From the NCBI RefSeq assembly GCF_003258295.1, contig NZ_QKYN01000132.1, forward strand, positions 1 to 41,348: a stretch of 41,348 nucleotides of DNA. Direction: 5' to 3'. Under the pieces are notes generated by a model that made no database searches, was not told the origin of the DNA, and was given only the letters and a program-made list of their open reading frames with translations. Position 1 is the stretch's first letter, and every line of letters begins with the position of its first letter. A program made the position numbers and the translations under genes. Below, piece after piece: positions 20,700 to 29,566 of the stretch. This DNA is from Streptacidiphilus pinicola. Lineage in GTDB: Bacteria > Actinomycetota > Actinomycetes > Streptomycetales > Streptomycetaceae.

Positions 20700-22316
20700 A
20701 TGACGAGTCGCCCCAACATTCTGCTGATCGTCACCGACGAGGAACGCGTCTCCCTCCCGCGGCCGCAGGGCTTCTCCCTACCCGCTCGGGAACGGATCGC
20801 GGCCCGCGGCACCACGTTCGAGCGCTACTACACCGCCTCGGCGATGTGCAGTTCCGCGCGGTCCGTCATCTACACCGGACAGCACCTGCCGATCACCGAG
20901 ATCTACGACAACGACAACATGCCGTACATCCGCCCGCTCAACCCCGAGCTCGGCACGCTCGGGACGATGCTGCGGTCCGCCGGCTACTACACGACGTACC
21001 AGGGCAAGTGGCACCTCTCCAACGCCTACCTCACCCCCGACCACCCGGACCCCACCACGGACGCACTGGAGCCGTACGGCTTCAGCGAGTTCAACGACTG
21101 GGGCGACATCGACGGCGGCGCCTGGGCGGGCCTCAAGATCGACCCGGTCATCGCCGGCCAGGCCGTCAAGTGGCTGCGCGGCCGGGCGCCGGTGGTCCGC
21201 GAGGACCAGCCGTGGTTCATGGCCGTCAACTTCGTGAACCCCCACGACATCATGAGCTTCGACTACGGCGGCAGGTCCCAGGTCCAGCTCCCCTTCGGGC
21301 TGGCCCACGCGGTGGTGGCCCGTGCCGCCGCCGACATCCCCGTCTACCAGCGCCGCTGGGACTTCGACCCGCCAGCAAGCCTGCACGACGACCTCTCCGG
21401 TGCGGCGCCCGCCGTGGCCGAGTTCGGGCGGATGCTCGACACCGTCTTCGGACCCGTCGCGGACGACCAGCACTGGTACGACGGCCTCAACTTCTACCTC
21501 AACGCCATCCGCGACGTGGACCGCAGCGTCGAGTTCGTCCTGGACGCCCTGGAGGCGTCCGGCCAGGCGGACCACACCGTCGTCGTCTTCACCTCCGACC
21601 ACGGCGAGATGGCGGGCTCTCACGGTCTGCGGCAGAAGGGCAACCTCGTCTACGACGAGAACTTCCACGTCCCGTTCATCGTCGCCCACCCCGACGTGGC
21701 CGGCGGCGCCCGCACCGAGGCCCTCGCCTCCGCCGTGGACCTCGCGCCGACCCTGCTGGAGATCGCCGGGGTCGACGCCGCCACGAAGGCCGACCGGCAC
21801 CCTGCCCTCAAGGGGCACTCGCTGATGCCGGTGCTGCACGGCGGGACCGTGCGCGAGGGCGCGCTGACCGCCGTCGAGTCGATCACCACGCTCGACGCCG
21901 CCTTCTGGTTCGAGTTCGCCGACCCGGAGGCGCCCCAGCGCATCGCCTCCGGCGACCTGCGGCCCGACTGGAACAAGCGCGGCTTCCTGCGCGGCTACTC
22001 CGACGCCCGCTACACCTTCGGCCGCTACTTCTCCCCGCTGAACCCGAATCGCCCCACCGACACCGAGGCCCTGCTGGCCGACAACGACGTCGTCCTCTAC
22101 GACCGCGCCGAGGACCCGGCCGAGCTGATCAACCTGGCCGCCGACCCGGCCCACCGCGACCTGGTCGAGCGCTACCGCGCCCTGCTGGAAAGCCTCATCG
22201 ACACCGAGATCGGCGCGGACACCCGCGCCTGGGTCACCGAACGCCCCCGTCTCCTCGGCTGGCCGACCTGGCACGGCGACACCGACCGCCCCGAGGCCCT
22301 CGCCGGCAAGAGCTGA
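20700..22316 (+). CDS. Sulfatase-family enzyme (formylglycine-dependent type)
   Basis: A 538-residue alkaline-phosphatase-superfamily sulfatase. Seen: PNILLIVTDEE near the N-terminus with the first metal-binding acids, the maturation motif MCSSAR in which Cys would become formylglycine, GKWHL with the usual Lys-His pair, and FTSDHGEMAGSHGL with the C-terminal metal ligands. The motif CSSAR departs from the standard CxPxR/CxAxR at its third position, a variant known in some bacterial sulfatases. There is no signal peptide, so a cytoplasmic location is likely. It would hydrolyse a sulfate ester, or less likely a phosphonate or phosphate monoester. No formylglycine-generating enzyme is encoded in the window. 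An alpha/beta hydrolase follows 122 bases later. Confidence 0.88.
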   Translation: MTSRPNILLIVTDEERVSLPRPQGFSLPARERIAARGTTFERYYTASAMCSSARSVIYTGQHLPITEIYDNDNMPYIRPLNPELGTLGTMLRSAGYYTTYQGKWHLSNAYLTPDHPDPTTDALEPYGFSEFNDWGDIDGGAWAGLKIDPVIAGQAVKWLRGRAPVVREDQPWFMAVNFVNPHDIMSFDYGGRSQVQLPFGLAHAVVARAAADIPVYQRRWDFDPPASLHDDLSGAAPAVAEFGRMLDTVFGPVADDQHWYDGLNFYLNAIRDVDRSVEFVLDALEASGQADHTVVVFTSDHGEMAGSHGLRQKGNLVYDENFHVPFIVAHPDVAGGARTEALASAVDLAPTLLEIAGVDAATKADRHPALKGHSLMPVLHGGTVREGALTAVESITTLDAAFWFEFADPEAPQRIASGDLRPDWNKRGFLRGYSDARYTFGRYFSPLNPNRPTDTEALLADNDVVLYDRAEDPAELINLAADPAHRDLVERYRALLESLIDTEIGADTRAWVTERPRLLGWPTWHGDTDRPEALAGKS

Positions 22317-22438
22317 GGCCGCCTGACAGCCGGTGGTTGTCGAAGCGGCCGATCGGCTGTTGGCCCGTGCTCCACGGCCCGGGGTCCACTGGTGATCACC
22401 ACCACGGCCCCGAACGGAAGCTGGAGCGCCCGCTCACG

Positions 22439-23503
22439 ATGACCGCCTTCTTCGACACCCCCGGGCTGCTGCCCGCCTTCGTCTCCACCAACCGCTCCCG
22501 CGTCGTCGGCGCGGGAGCGGACCCGTTCGAGTACGACCGCGTGACGGGCGCGCTGCAGGACCTGCTCGACTGGCCGCAAGCGCTGGAGCGGGCCGGGCGC
22601 GGCCATCTCGCGCGGGCGGTGGAGGCGGAGACGGCCGGCCACCATCTCTCGGCGGCAGCCGGGTATCGGACCGCCGCGGCGTGGCTGCACTGCGCGACGG
22701 TGCTGCCGCACCCGGACCGGGACGCCCTCGCGCGGGCCGAGGCCACCGCCGACGAGGCGATGGGACGCGCGCTCGCGCTGACGGAGCCTGACGCGGCACG
22801 GATCGAGGGCCACGGCTTCGTCGGGTGGCTGCGGTTCCCTTCCGGTGTGGTCCGCCCCCCGATCGTGGTGATCGTGCCGGGGATGGACTCCAGCAAGGAG
22901 GAGTTCCACGACGTCGCGGACGCGCTGCTGCCGCGCGGCGTGGCCGTCGCGGCCGTGGACGGGCCCGGCCAGGGGCTGCTCGCCACGCGTTCCACTCCCG
23001 AGCCGGCCTACGAGAAGGTCATGGGCGCGCTGCTGGACCTGCTCGGCGCCCGGGACGACCTGGACCAGGACCGCGTCGGCGTGATCGGCCTGAGCCTGGG
23101 CGGCTTCTACGCCGCCGTCGCCGCCGCGCGGGAACCGCGCGTGCGGGCGACCGCCACGGTCAGCGGCCCGAGCTCGCTGGACTGGTCGCAGCTGCCGCCC
23201 TTCGTGACCGAGACGCTGACCCAGCGGTGCGGATCCGCGGACGCCGCCCGTGCGTTCGCCACCCAGGTGCGCCTCGACCCGCTCGCCGCGACCATCCCCG
23301 GCCCGATCCTCGTCGTCGACGGCGGCCTGGACCACATCCCCGGCGCCACCAACGGCGCACCGCTCGCGCAGGCCGCCCCGCACGCCCGCTACCTCCTCGT
23401 CCCCCACGGCGACCACCTCCTCGGCAACGCCCGCCCCGACTGGCTCCCCGCCACCACGGACTGGCTGGCCACCCAGCTGGGAGCGGACCTGCCGAGGCCG
23501 TGA
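22439..23503 (+). CDS. Alpha/beta hydrolase with helical N-terminal domain
   Basis: A 354-residue hydrolase with an N-terminal all-helical part (about 1-130) and a C-terminal alpha/beta-hydrolase core. Core signs are VPGMDSSKEEFHD, DGPGQGLL, the nucleophile elbow GLSLGG, the acidic residue in VDGGLDHIPG and the His in PHGDHLL. This layout fits the FrsA/2,6-dihydroxypseudooxynicotine hydrolase-like group, which cleaves C-C or ester bonds. The ATG at 22439 follows CTGGAG. It probably shares a promoter with, or is read through from, the sulfatase upstream. The substrate is unknown. Confidence 0.85.
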   Translation: MTAFFDTPGLLPAFVSTNRSRVVGAGADPFEYDRVTGALQDLLDWPQALERAGRGHLARAVEAETAGHHLSAAAGYRTAAAWLHCATVLPHPDRDALARAEATADEAMGRALALTEPDAARIEGHGFVGWLRFPSGVVRPPIVVIVPGMDSSKEEFHDVADALLPRGVAVAAVDGPGQGLLATRSTPEPAYEKVMGALLDLLGARDDLDQDRVGVIGLSLGGFYAAVAAAREPRVRATATVSGPSSLDWSQLPPFVTETLTQRCGSADAARAFATQVRLDPLAATIPGPILVVDGGLDHIPGATNGAPLAQAAPHARYLLVPHGDHLLGNARPDWLPATTDWLATQLGADLPRP

Positions 23504-23511
23504 CCCCTGCT

Positions 23512-23563
23512 CGCCCGCCGCTCCCACTCGCCCTGGCCGAACCCGCCCCGGCCTGAGCGGGCG
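23512..23563. terminator. Candidate bidirectional terminator
   Basis: CGCCCGC (23512-23518) pairs with GCGGGCG (23557-23563), with GGCC/GGCC pairing possible inside. It fills the 60-base gap between convergent genes. The loop is long and there is no U-run, so support is modest. Confidence 0.3.
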
Positions 23564-25174
23564 TCACGCCCGGCAGGGGGTGCCCGGGGGCCAGGCGTAG
23601 GGGGCGGTGAGGCGGTAGGTGCCGGGTGCGCCGACGCGCAGGGCGGTCCAGTCGCCGTCGCGGCGGAGGCAGGCGGAGCCCGGGCCGTGGGCGGCGAGCC
23701 AGCGGGACCAGGGGACGCGCAGGCGGATCGTACCGGCGATGGGGACGGTCAGGAGCACCTGCGCGGCATCGGCCCGCTGGGTCCGGGCGGGCGGATCGGC
23801 CAGCGGCGTGGGGTCGGTGACCTCGTAGACCTGCCAGGAGTCGGACTGCCAGACGGGCCGCAGGAAGGGCGGGGCGGAGCGGATGAGAGCGACCTCGTCC
23901 AGCGCGGCCACGTCCGGCGGCGTCGCGGAGAGGACCACGTAGCGCACGGCCCAGCGGCGCAGCCAGGCGTGGTAGCGGTCCGGGGTGAGCGTGCCCTCGT
24001 AGAAGAGCGGGTCGCGCTGCGCGTCCAGCTGCCGGTTCCAGCCGCGGGCGAGCTGGACGGCGTCGGCCAGACCCCAGGACTCCCAGTGGTTGAGCATGGG
24101 CACCGCCTCGACCCGGGCCCGGTCGGCGTGCAGGCGGCGCAGCTCGTCGCCGAGCGCCGCCGCCCCGGCGGGCACGGGCGCGCGCGGCGGCAGCCCCACG
24201 AGGTCGGCCGCCACCACCCAGTACGCGGTGGCGGCGAAGGCGAGCGCCAAGGCGACCGAGCGGAGCGTGCGCCGGGGGCCGGGCGCGCAGAGGGCGGCCA
24301 GGAACGGGACGCTGGCCAGCACCATCGCCAGCCGCCCGACGTTCCCGCCGATCGGGGTGTCCACCACCCAGGTGGCGACCGCGCCGAGCGCGTAGACCGC
24401 GGCGGCGACGCGGGCGGTGCGCCAGCCGGCCGGGGCGAGCAGGACCAGCAGCGCGGCGCAGGCGACCGTCACCAGCACGGTCCAGCCGCTGTTCGGGTCG
24501 ACGCCGTAGGAGGGGAACAGCAGCGCCGCGCCGGCGACGACGAGGACCGGTGGCACGGCCAGCGCCCAGCCGCCTGCCCGACGGCCCGTCAGCAGCAGAG
24601 CGGCAGCGACGACTTCGAGGAAGAGACCCGCCAGTGGGCTGGCGGCGGTCGCCAGCGCGGAGGCGAAAACGCAGCCCACGACCCGGCCGCGGCCGACGGG
24701 CGGCCCGCCGAGGGCCAGCACCACCGCCCCGAGGGCCACGGCCAGGCCGACCGCGAAGGAGACGCGCCCGGCGGCCAGATCGCACCAGAGCGCGAACGCG
24801 CCCCAGGTGGAGACGGTCCACGGCCGGTGCACACCGCTGCGCCGCACCAGCAGGGCCAGGAACGCCGCCCCGGCGACCACCGACGCGACGCCCGCGACCC
24901 GCACGCCGAGGAGCGCCATCAGCTGCGGCGCGGCCAGGCTGTAGGCGGCCGGGTAGGCGCCGCCGTACCAGGCCAGGTCGTCGGCGCTGCCGGGATGCCG
25001 GGCCACGAAGTCCGTCCACGCCGCCTGCGCGGCCAGGTCACCGCTCACGTCGGCGAGGAACCGCGCCCACACCAGACCCAGCGCCAGCGCTAGCAGCGGT
25101 CCGGGCCCGAGCGTCCGCAGGCCGTCCGCCGCGAGCCCCCGCACGTGCCCGCACACACTCCGCACCCGAACCAC
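23564..25174 (-). CDS. Polytopic membrane protein, possible GT-C-like, function unknown
   Basis: A protein of about 536 residues with roughly ten hydrophobic segments in its first 350 residues, followed by a large polar C-terminal domain (about 370-536) containing NHWESWGLADAVQLARGWNRQ, YHAWLRRWAVRYVVL and a beta-rich end. This arrangement resembles membrane-embedded GT-C-type proteins or YfhO-like conserved proteins of Streptomyces, but no diagnostic motif lets me name it. The start is uncertain: the frame stays open to 25537, but the first 120 residues are Arg/Ser-rich non-membrane sequence overlapping the divergent small gene. A GTG at 25174 just before the first helix is the best guess; another is at 25165. 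No clear ribosome site was found. Confidence 0.7.
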   Translation of the reverse strand: MVRVRSVCGHVRGLAADGLRTLGPGPLLALALGLVWARFLADVSGDLAAQAAWTDFVARHPGSADDLAWYGGAYPAAYSLAAPQLMALLGVRVAGVASVVAGAAFLALLVRRSGVHRPWTVSTWGAFALWCDLAAGRVSFAVGLAVALGAVVLALGGPPVGRGRVVGCVFASALATAASPLAGLFLEVVAAALLLTGRRAGGWALAVPPVLVVAGAALLFPSYGVDPNSGWTVLVTVACAALLVLLAPAGWRTARVAAAVYALGAVATWVVDTPIGGNVGRLAMVLASVPFLAALCAPGPRRTLRSVALALAFAATAYWVVAADLVGLPPRAPVPAGAAALGDELRRLHADRARVEAVPMLNHWESWGLADAVQLARGWNRQLDAQRDPLFYEGTLTPDRYHAWLRRWAVRYVVLSATPPDVAALDEVALIRSAPPFLRPVWQSDSWQVYEVTDPTPLADPPARTQRADAAQVLLTVPIAGTIRLRVPWSRWLAAHGPGSACLRRDGDWTALRVGAPGTYRLTAPYAWPPGTPCRA

Positions 25175-25298
25175 AGCACATGCTGACACGCACGCCGCGC
25201 GACGGCCTGACGGCGCGCCAGCGGGCCGCCGGAATGCGGCGCCCCCGCCCACCGTTGCAATCGACAGATTCTGAGCGGTGCCGGAAGAGGTGGGCAGC

Positions 25299-25556
25299 AT
25301 GGCGACGACAGCAGAGGACCTCCCGCGAGAGGAGGTCACCACCGCCTGCGGGCGGCGGATCCGCATCGGTGAGTTCCGTGTGGGCGCGACCGCGGGCACA
25401 CGCTCGCGCGTGACGCTCGACGTCGGACCGGAACCGGGCGGCCGCTCGCGCGCCTGGGCGGGCCTGACCCCGGCCGAGGCCCGCGCCGTGGCGGCCCTGC
25501 TCCTCCACCGCGCCACCCTCGCCGAAGGCGAGGACACAGCCCGCAGCGGCCGCTGA
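25299..25556 (+). CDS. Small protein of unknown function
   Basis: An 85-residue acidic N-terminus/basic middle protein without hydrophobic segments. It contains TACGRRIRIGEFRVGA, a strand-rich centre, and LTPAEARAVAALLLHRATLAE, a helical end typical of small conserved actinobacterial proteins. I do not recognise the family. The ATG at 25299 follows GAAGAGG; a GTG at 25278 is possible but less well placed. The gene ends 11 bases before the convergent hibernation-factor-like gene. Confidence 0.65.
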   Translation: MATTAEDLPREEVTTACGRRIRIGEFRVGATAGTRSRVTLDVGPEPGGRSRAWAGLTPAEARAVAALLLHRATLAEGEDTARSGR

Positions 25557-25567
25557 ACGCCGGCCGG

Positions 25568-26611
25568 TCAGCGGCGGAAGCCGGCGGCGAGGAGGAGCTC
25601 CTTGGCGAGGCGGGCGCTGCGGCGGACCTCCTCCGGGTCCTCGGGGGCGCCGGGGACGGCCTCCAGGCCGGCGGTCAGCCGGTCGAGGATCTCGGCGAGG
25701 GCCGCGACCTGGCTCTCCAGGGCGGAGACCCGGTCCCGCAGGGAGGACTCCAACGACGTCCCGGCGTCGGTGGCGGCCGCGAACGGGGTCGCCGCCTCCG
25801 GCGCGCGGTCCGCGGAGACCGCGGTGATCAGCCCGTAGTGGCCGTCGTAGCGGCCGTAGAGGACGCTGCCGCGTCCGGTCTCCGCGTCCTTGAAGAACAG
25901 GAACGGGTAGTCCGTCGCGCCCAGCCTGGCCCGCGCCTCGTCCTCGGTCAGCACCGGAGCGGCGGTCGTCAGCACGTTGACGGGCACCCGGCGTGCGGTG
26001 ACGCCCTCCGCGGGTTCGAGCTGGGCGAGGCGGAAGGGGCCGGGGCTGAAGCGGTAGATCACGCTGTCCTGGCCGCTGCCCGTCTCGGTGAAGAGATGGA
26101 AGTCGAAGTCCATCGTCTCCATGGTCAGCGCCGCCTCGTCGACGGACTCCCGCGCCAGCCGGTAGTCCTTCCGGCGGACCAGGGAGCGCTCCGCGCTCGG
26201 GACGTCCGCCCGCAGCGGGCGCCGTGCGGCCTCCGCGCCGTCGCGCCACTCCAGCGTGCCGGACTCGTCGTCCGCCTCGGTGAGGTCGTGGCTGCGGGCC
26301 CATTCCAGCCGGCCCAGCTGCACGGCCAGCCGCCGGGCGAGCAGCGAGATCGCGTCCGTCATCGTCTGGGCCGCCACCTGGACGCGCACCAGCTCCCCGT
26401 CGACGTCGACGAGGACCTGCGCCACGGCGGGCCGGCCCTCGCGCTGCGGCATCCGGGCCAGCCGCACCCGGGCGGAGCGCACCGGCCGCCGCGCCTCGTC
26501 CAGCACCTCCTGGACGGTGGTGCGGGCGAGGTCGCCGGTCACGGGCGAGAGGTCGCCCGTGACGAGCAGCTGCAGCTCGGGCAGCTCCTGCGGACGGTCT
26601 TCACGGTCCAT
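25568..26611 (-). CDS. HPF/RaiA-like ribosome hibernation protein, tandem C-terminal domains
   Basis: A 347-residue protein with an N-terminal HPF/RaiA-like fold (about 10-110) and two consecutive copies of the long-HPF C-terminal dimerisation domain: 142-200 (LVRRKDYRLARESVDEAALTM, FHLFTETGS, VIYRFSPGPFRLAQLEP) and 210-266 (VLTEDEARARL, PFLFFKDAETGRGSVLYGRYDGHYGLI). A short coiled-coil stretch (288-316) and a helical tail follow. Long HPF normally has one such domain; the tandem form is known from the hypoxia/dormancy-associated actinobacterial paralogues (RafH-type). It would bind the small ribosomal subunit and help stabilise inactive ribosomes. The start at 26611 is preferred; an in-frame ATG at 26674 adds a low-complexity extension. 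Confidence 0.85.
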   Translation of the reverse strand: MDREDRPQELPELQLLVTGDLSPVTGDLARTTVQEVLDEARRPVRSARVRLARMPQREGRPAVAQVLVDVDGELVRVQVAAQTMTDAISLLARRLAVQLGRLEWARSHDLTEADDESGTLEWRDGAEAARRPLRADVPSAERSLVRRKDYRLARESVDEAALTMETMDFDFHLFTETGSGQDSVIYRFSPGPFRLAQLEPAEGVTARRVPVNVLTTAAPVLTEDEARARLGATDYPFLFFKDAETGRGSVLYGRYDGHYGLITAVSADRAPEAATPFAAATDAGTSLESSLRDRVSALESQVAALAEILDRLTAGLEAVPGAPEDPEEVRRSARLAKELLLAAGFRR

Positions 26612-26643
26612 GGCGTGCACCCCCGTGGTGTCGGGTCCTGCTA

Positions 26644-26705
26644 CCACTGTGGGGGGTCCGCCGACCGGCGGCATTCCGACGCCGGTGGCGGCCCCCCACC
26701 AGTGG
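26644..26705 (-). terminator. Hairpin after the solute-binding protein gene
   Basis: CCACTG (26644-26649) and CAGTGG (26700-26705) begin a long, nearly continuous stem that includes the runs GGGGGG and CCCCCC and ends in a loop around 26670-26680. It lies 3 bases past the stop codon of the leftward lipoprotein gene and fits an actinobacterial terminator without a U-run. Confidence 0.6.
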
Positions 26706-26707
26706 CG

Positions 26708-28333
26708 TCAGCTGGTGGTGTCCTTGCCGATCATCCACCAGCGCTGGACGCCGGAGCTGTCCATGGTCAGCGGCACCCCGGTGACGTCCGACTGCATCGC
26801 GGCGTACTGCAGGCTCTCCCAGATCGGCACCAGCGGCACGTCCTTGGCGATGCCCTGCTGGATCTGCGTGTAGTCCTTGCGGGCGTCCTCGCGCTTGGTC
26901 TGGGCCAGGCCGGAGGCGATCAGCGCGGACGGCGCGGAGTAGCCGTTGAAGACGAAGTTGTGCGGGCCGGCCAGCGGCGAGACGTAGTCGTCGATGTCCA
27001 GGTAGTCGGCGTACCAAGTCAGCATGTAGGCGTCGAAGTCGGGCTTCTTCAGGATCGCGTCCGACAGCTTGGGGTAGGTCAGGTAGTCGCGCAGCGTCAC
27101 CTTGAACAGCCCGCCGGCCTCCAACTGCTCCTTGATCAGCTCGGCCTCGCGCTGGATGGCCGGGTCGCCCTTGCTGTAGTAGGCGAAGGTGAAACTGATC
27201 GGCCCGTTCACGCCGGCCTTGGCCAGCTCGTCGTGGACCTTGGCCGCGCTGCTCGGCTGGCGGCCGTAGGCGGAGAAGAACGTGGTGGTCGCGTTCGTGA
27301 TCCCGGAGGGCACGATCGTGTAGGCGGGCGAGACGGTGTAGTTGAACGCGTTACTGACGATCGCGGGGCGGTCGATCAGCTGCGCCACCGCACGCCGCAC
27401 GGCCTGCTTGGCGAAGACACCGGAGGTGGTGTTCAGCGCCATCATGTTGATGCCACCGCCGGGACCGGAGACCACCTGCAGGCCGGAACGCAGCTGCTGG
27501 TTCTGCTGCATGTGCACGACGTCGGAGGTGTTGAGGTCGGCGATGACCGCGTCGACCTGGTTGTCGTCCAGGGCCTTCTTGGTCCCGTTCTGGTCCGGGA
27601 AGTACTTCAGGTCGACGCCCGAGTTGCGCGGCGGGGTGTCCGAGCCCTGGTAGTCCGCGTTCAGCGAGAGGTGGACCTCGCTGGGGGACTTGTCCGCGCC
27701 CGAGCCGGTGAAGGTGACCGAATCGATCTTGTAACGACCGGAGCCGACGACGCCGGTGAAGTCCGGCGCGGCCTCCTTGGTGGCTGGCAGCGTCTTCGGG
27801 TCGATGATCGAGGCGACGCCGGCGCTGAGCCGGTCGGGCATGGTCGCGTCGGGGTCCTTCAGGTGGAAGAGCACCGTGTCGCTGCCCTGCGTCTCCACGG
27901 ACTTGATGGTGCTGCTGAGGATCGCGACCGGCCCGTTCTGGTCGTTGATCTGGATCACGCGGTCGATGGAGTACTTGACCGCGGCCGCGTCGAGCGGGTC
28001 CCCGTTCCAGAACTTCATGCCGGGGCGCAGGACGCACTTGTACGTCAGGTCGCCCGAGTCGGTGTAACGGCAGCTCTTGGCCGCGTCCTCCTGCGGGAGG
28101 TTGGCTCCCGGACGGTAGCTCAACAGGCGCTGGTAGACGTTGTAGTACACGGTCCACGCGCCGTTGTCGTAGGCGTGCGCCGGGTCCAGGGTGGTGTAGG
28201 CGTTGGCCGAGCCCACCCGGATCACGACGTCCGGTGCTCCCGCCACCGCGCCCGTCGACTTGGACGAACACGCGGTGGTGGCGGCGATGAGGCCGACGCA
28301 GCCGAGTGCTCCCAGCCGCTTGAGTGCTGACAT
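26708..28333 (-). CDS. Family 5 ABC solute-binding lipoprotein (peptide/nickel type)
   Basis: A 541-residue extracytoplasmic binding protein. The N-terminus has a basic start, a hydrophobic stretch and a lipobox-like ATTAC with Cys22 as the lipid anchor. The SBP family 5 fold is shown by LDPAHAYDNGAWTVYYNVYQRLL, WNGDPLDAAAVKYSIDRV, GSGRYKIDS and the C-terminal QIQQGIAKDVPLVPIWE. It would capture an oligopeptide, nickel complex or other organic solute for an ABC importer. No permease or ATPase gene lies beside it in the window, so it is an orphan, or its partners lie elsewhere. AAGGAG stands 11 bases before the ATG. A strong hairpin follows the gene. Confidence 0.92.
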   Translation of the reverse strand: MSALKRLGALGCVGLIAATTACSSKSTGAVAGAPDVVIRVGSANAYTTLDPAHAYDNGAWTVYYNVYQRLLSYRPGANLPQEDAAKSCRYTDSGDLTYKCVLRPGMKFWNGDPLDAAAVKYSIDRVIQINDQNGPVAILSSTIKSVETQGSDTVLFHLKDPDATMPDRLSAGVASIIDPKTLPATKEAAPDFTGVVGSGRYKIDSVTFTGSGADKSPSEVHLSLNADYQGSDTPPRNSGVDLKYFPDQNGTKKALDDNQVDAVIADLNTSDVVHMQQNQQLRSGLQVVSGPGGGINMMALNTTSGVFAKQAVRRAVAQLIDRPAIVSNAFNYTVSPAYTIVPSGITNATTTFFSAYGRQPSSAAKVHDELAKAGVNGPISFTFAYYSKGDPAIQREAELIKEQLEAGGLFKVTLRDYLTYPKLSDAILKKPDFDAYMLTWYADYLDIDDYVSPLAGPHNFVFNGYSAPSALIASGLAQTKREDARKDYTQIQQGIAKDVPLVPIWESLQYAAMQSDVTGVPLTMDSSGVQRWWMIGKDTTS

Positions 28334-28703
28334 CTTTTCTGTTTCTCCTTGTCGGCGTGCAGCGACGCCGCGACATCACGTCCGATTGCCGCCGACCCCC
28401 TCGGCTCTGGCAACCGTCAAGCGGTGAAGGCTAGCTTTGATCGAGACAGGTCAACAAGGGGCCTGGGGGCTTTTCGCTCCTTACGGGACCCCCTGGACCG
28501 AAGCGCGCACGGACGGGCATCCCGTGCAAGCCGCGCAATCCCGGCATCGTTTGTCTACGGCCCAATTCCAGCCACACCGAGTGGCTCTCATGAAATTCTT
28601 ACTTTTCGGCGGAGGTGGGACCGGGATGCGGGCCCTCGCCCGGGGGCCGAAGCTGGAGTGGCCGAAGTCGGGCACCGGAGCCCACCCGTGACGGGAGCCA
28701 TTG
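28334..28703. promoter_or_regulatory. Divergent intergenic region, SBP and USP genes
   Basis: This 370-base gap is visibly less GC-rich than the genes around it. A sequence at 28482-28502 (TACGGGACCCCCTGGACCGAA) keeps one good half of the DosR/DevR-type consensus but the other half is poor. Between 28584 and 28620 there is an AT-richer patch (GAAATTCTTACTTTTC) that may form the universal stress protein leader. No gene is supported. Confidence 0.35.
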
Positions 28704-29564
28704 ATGAGCACAGCGCCGCCGACATCGCCGAAATCCGTCGTCGTCGGACTCGACCAGTCCGCCGGCGCCCGTGCCGCCCTCGACTGGGCCGCCGCCGAGG
28801 CGGTGCTGCGCGGCGCACCGCTGCTGATCGCCACCGCCTGGACCGGGATGGACCGCGAGGAGTACGAGCCGAACATCGCCGACCCCGTCCACCGCGCCGC
28901 CGTCACCTTCGTCGAGGAGGCCGCCGCGGACATGCGCGCCCGGCACTCCGGCCTGGACGTCGACACCTCGCTGATGACCGAGGACCCCGTCGGCGGCCTG
29001 ATCCGGCTCGCCCAGGACGCGGACCTCCTGGTCGTCGGCCGGCGCGGCCTGAACGCGCTGCAGATCTTGCTGCTCGGCTCGGTGAGCCAGCAGTTGGTGG
29101 CACACTCCCCGGTCCCCGTGGCCGTGGTGCCCGAGAACTCACCCGCGACGGCGGCCGACGCGCCGGTGGTCGTGGGCGCCGCCCGTGAGCTCACCGAGCC
29201 GCTCGACTTCGCCTTCGCCGAGGCGCGGACGCGCGGCGCGCCTGTGGTCGCGGTGCGCGCGTGGTCGATGTCGAACCCCTATCTCGCGGCCATGGCCGAC
29301 GCCGTGGACCAGCTTCAGGCCGAGGAGGGCCGGGAACTGGAGTCGCTGGTCGAGGCGGCCAAGCTGCGGCACCCGGCCGTCGAGGTCAGCACCAGGGTCG
29401 AGTTCGCGTCACCGGAGGCGGCACTGATCGAGGCGTCCGAGGGCGCCGCGCTCGTGGTGGTGGGCCGACACCGCCGGCACTCCCGCTACGGGCTGCCGAT
29501 CGGCCGGGTCCCCCACAAGGTGCTGCACCTCTCCGACCTGCCGGTCGTCGTGGTTCCGAACTGA
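28704..29564 (+). CDS. Universal stress protein, two USP domains
   Basis: A 286-residue soluble protein of two tandem USP domains (about 10-147 and 155-286). The first keeps the ATP-binding signature GRRG-x9-GS (GRRGLNALQILLLGS) followed by HSPVPVAVVP. The second is degenerate: GRHRRHSRYGLPIG loses the second glycine, so it may not bind ATP. Tandem USPs of this size are common in actinomycetes and many are induced by hypoxia or stationary phase. The ATG at 28704 follows GGGAG by 7 bases; a TTG at 28701 adds one residue. It ends only 2 bases before the convergent recombinase gene. Confidence 0.93.
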   Translation: MSTAPPTSPKSVVVGLDQSAGARAALDWAAAEAVLRGAPLLIATAWTGMDREEYEPNIADPVHRAAVTFVEEAAADMRARHSGLDVDTSLMTEDPVGGLIRLAQDADLLVVGRRGLNALQILLLGSVSQQLVAHSPVPVAVVPENSPATAADAPVVVGAARELTEPLDFAFAEARTRGAPVVAVRAWSMSNPYLAAMADAVDQLQAEEGRELESLVEAAKLRHPAVEVSTRVEFASPEAALIEASEGAALVVVGRHRRHSRYGLPIGRVPHKVLHLSDLPVVVVPN

Positions 29565-29566
29565 CG

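Noticed and set aside
28482..28502. DosR/DevR box before the universal stress protein
   Set aside because: Only the left half matches; the right half has several mismatches and the site is about 200 bases from the start codon. Kept as a hint, not as a feature.
28590..28691. Possible 33-codon leader ORF (starting MKFLLFGGGG) before the universal stress protein
   Set aside because: No ribosome site precedes the ATG and there is no recognisable pattern. It may be chance in a less GC-rich leader.
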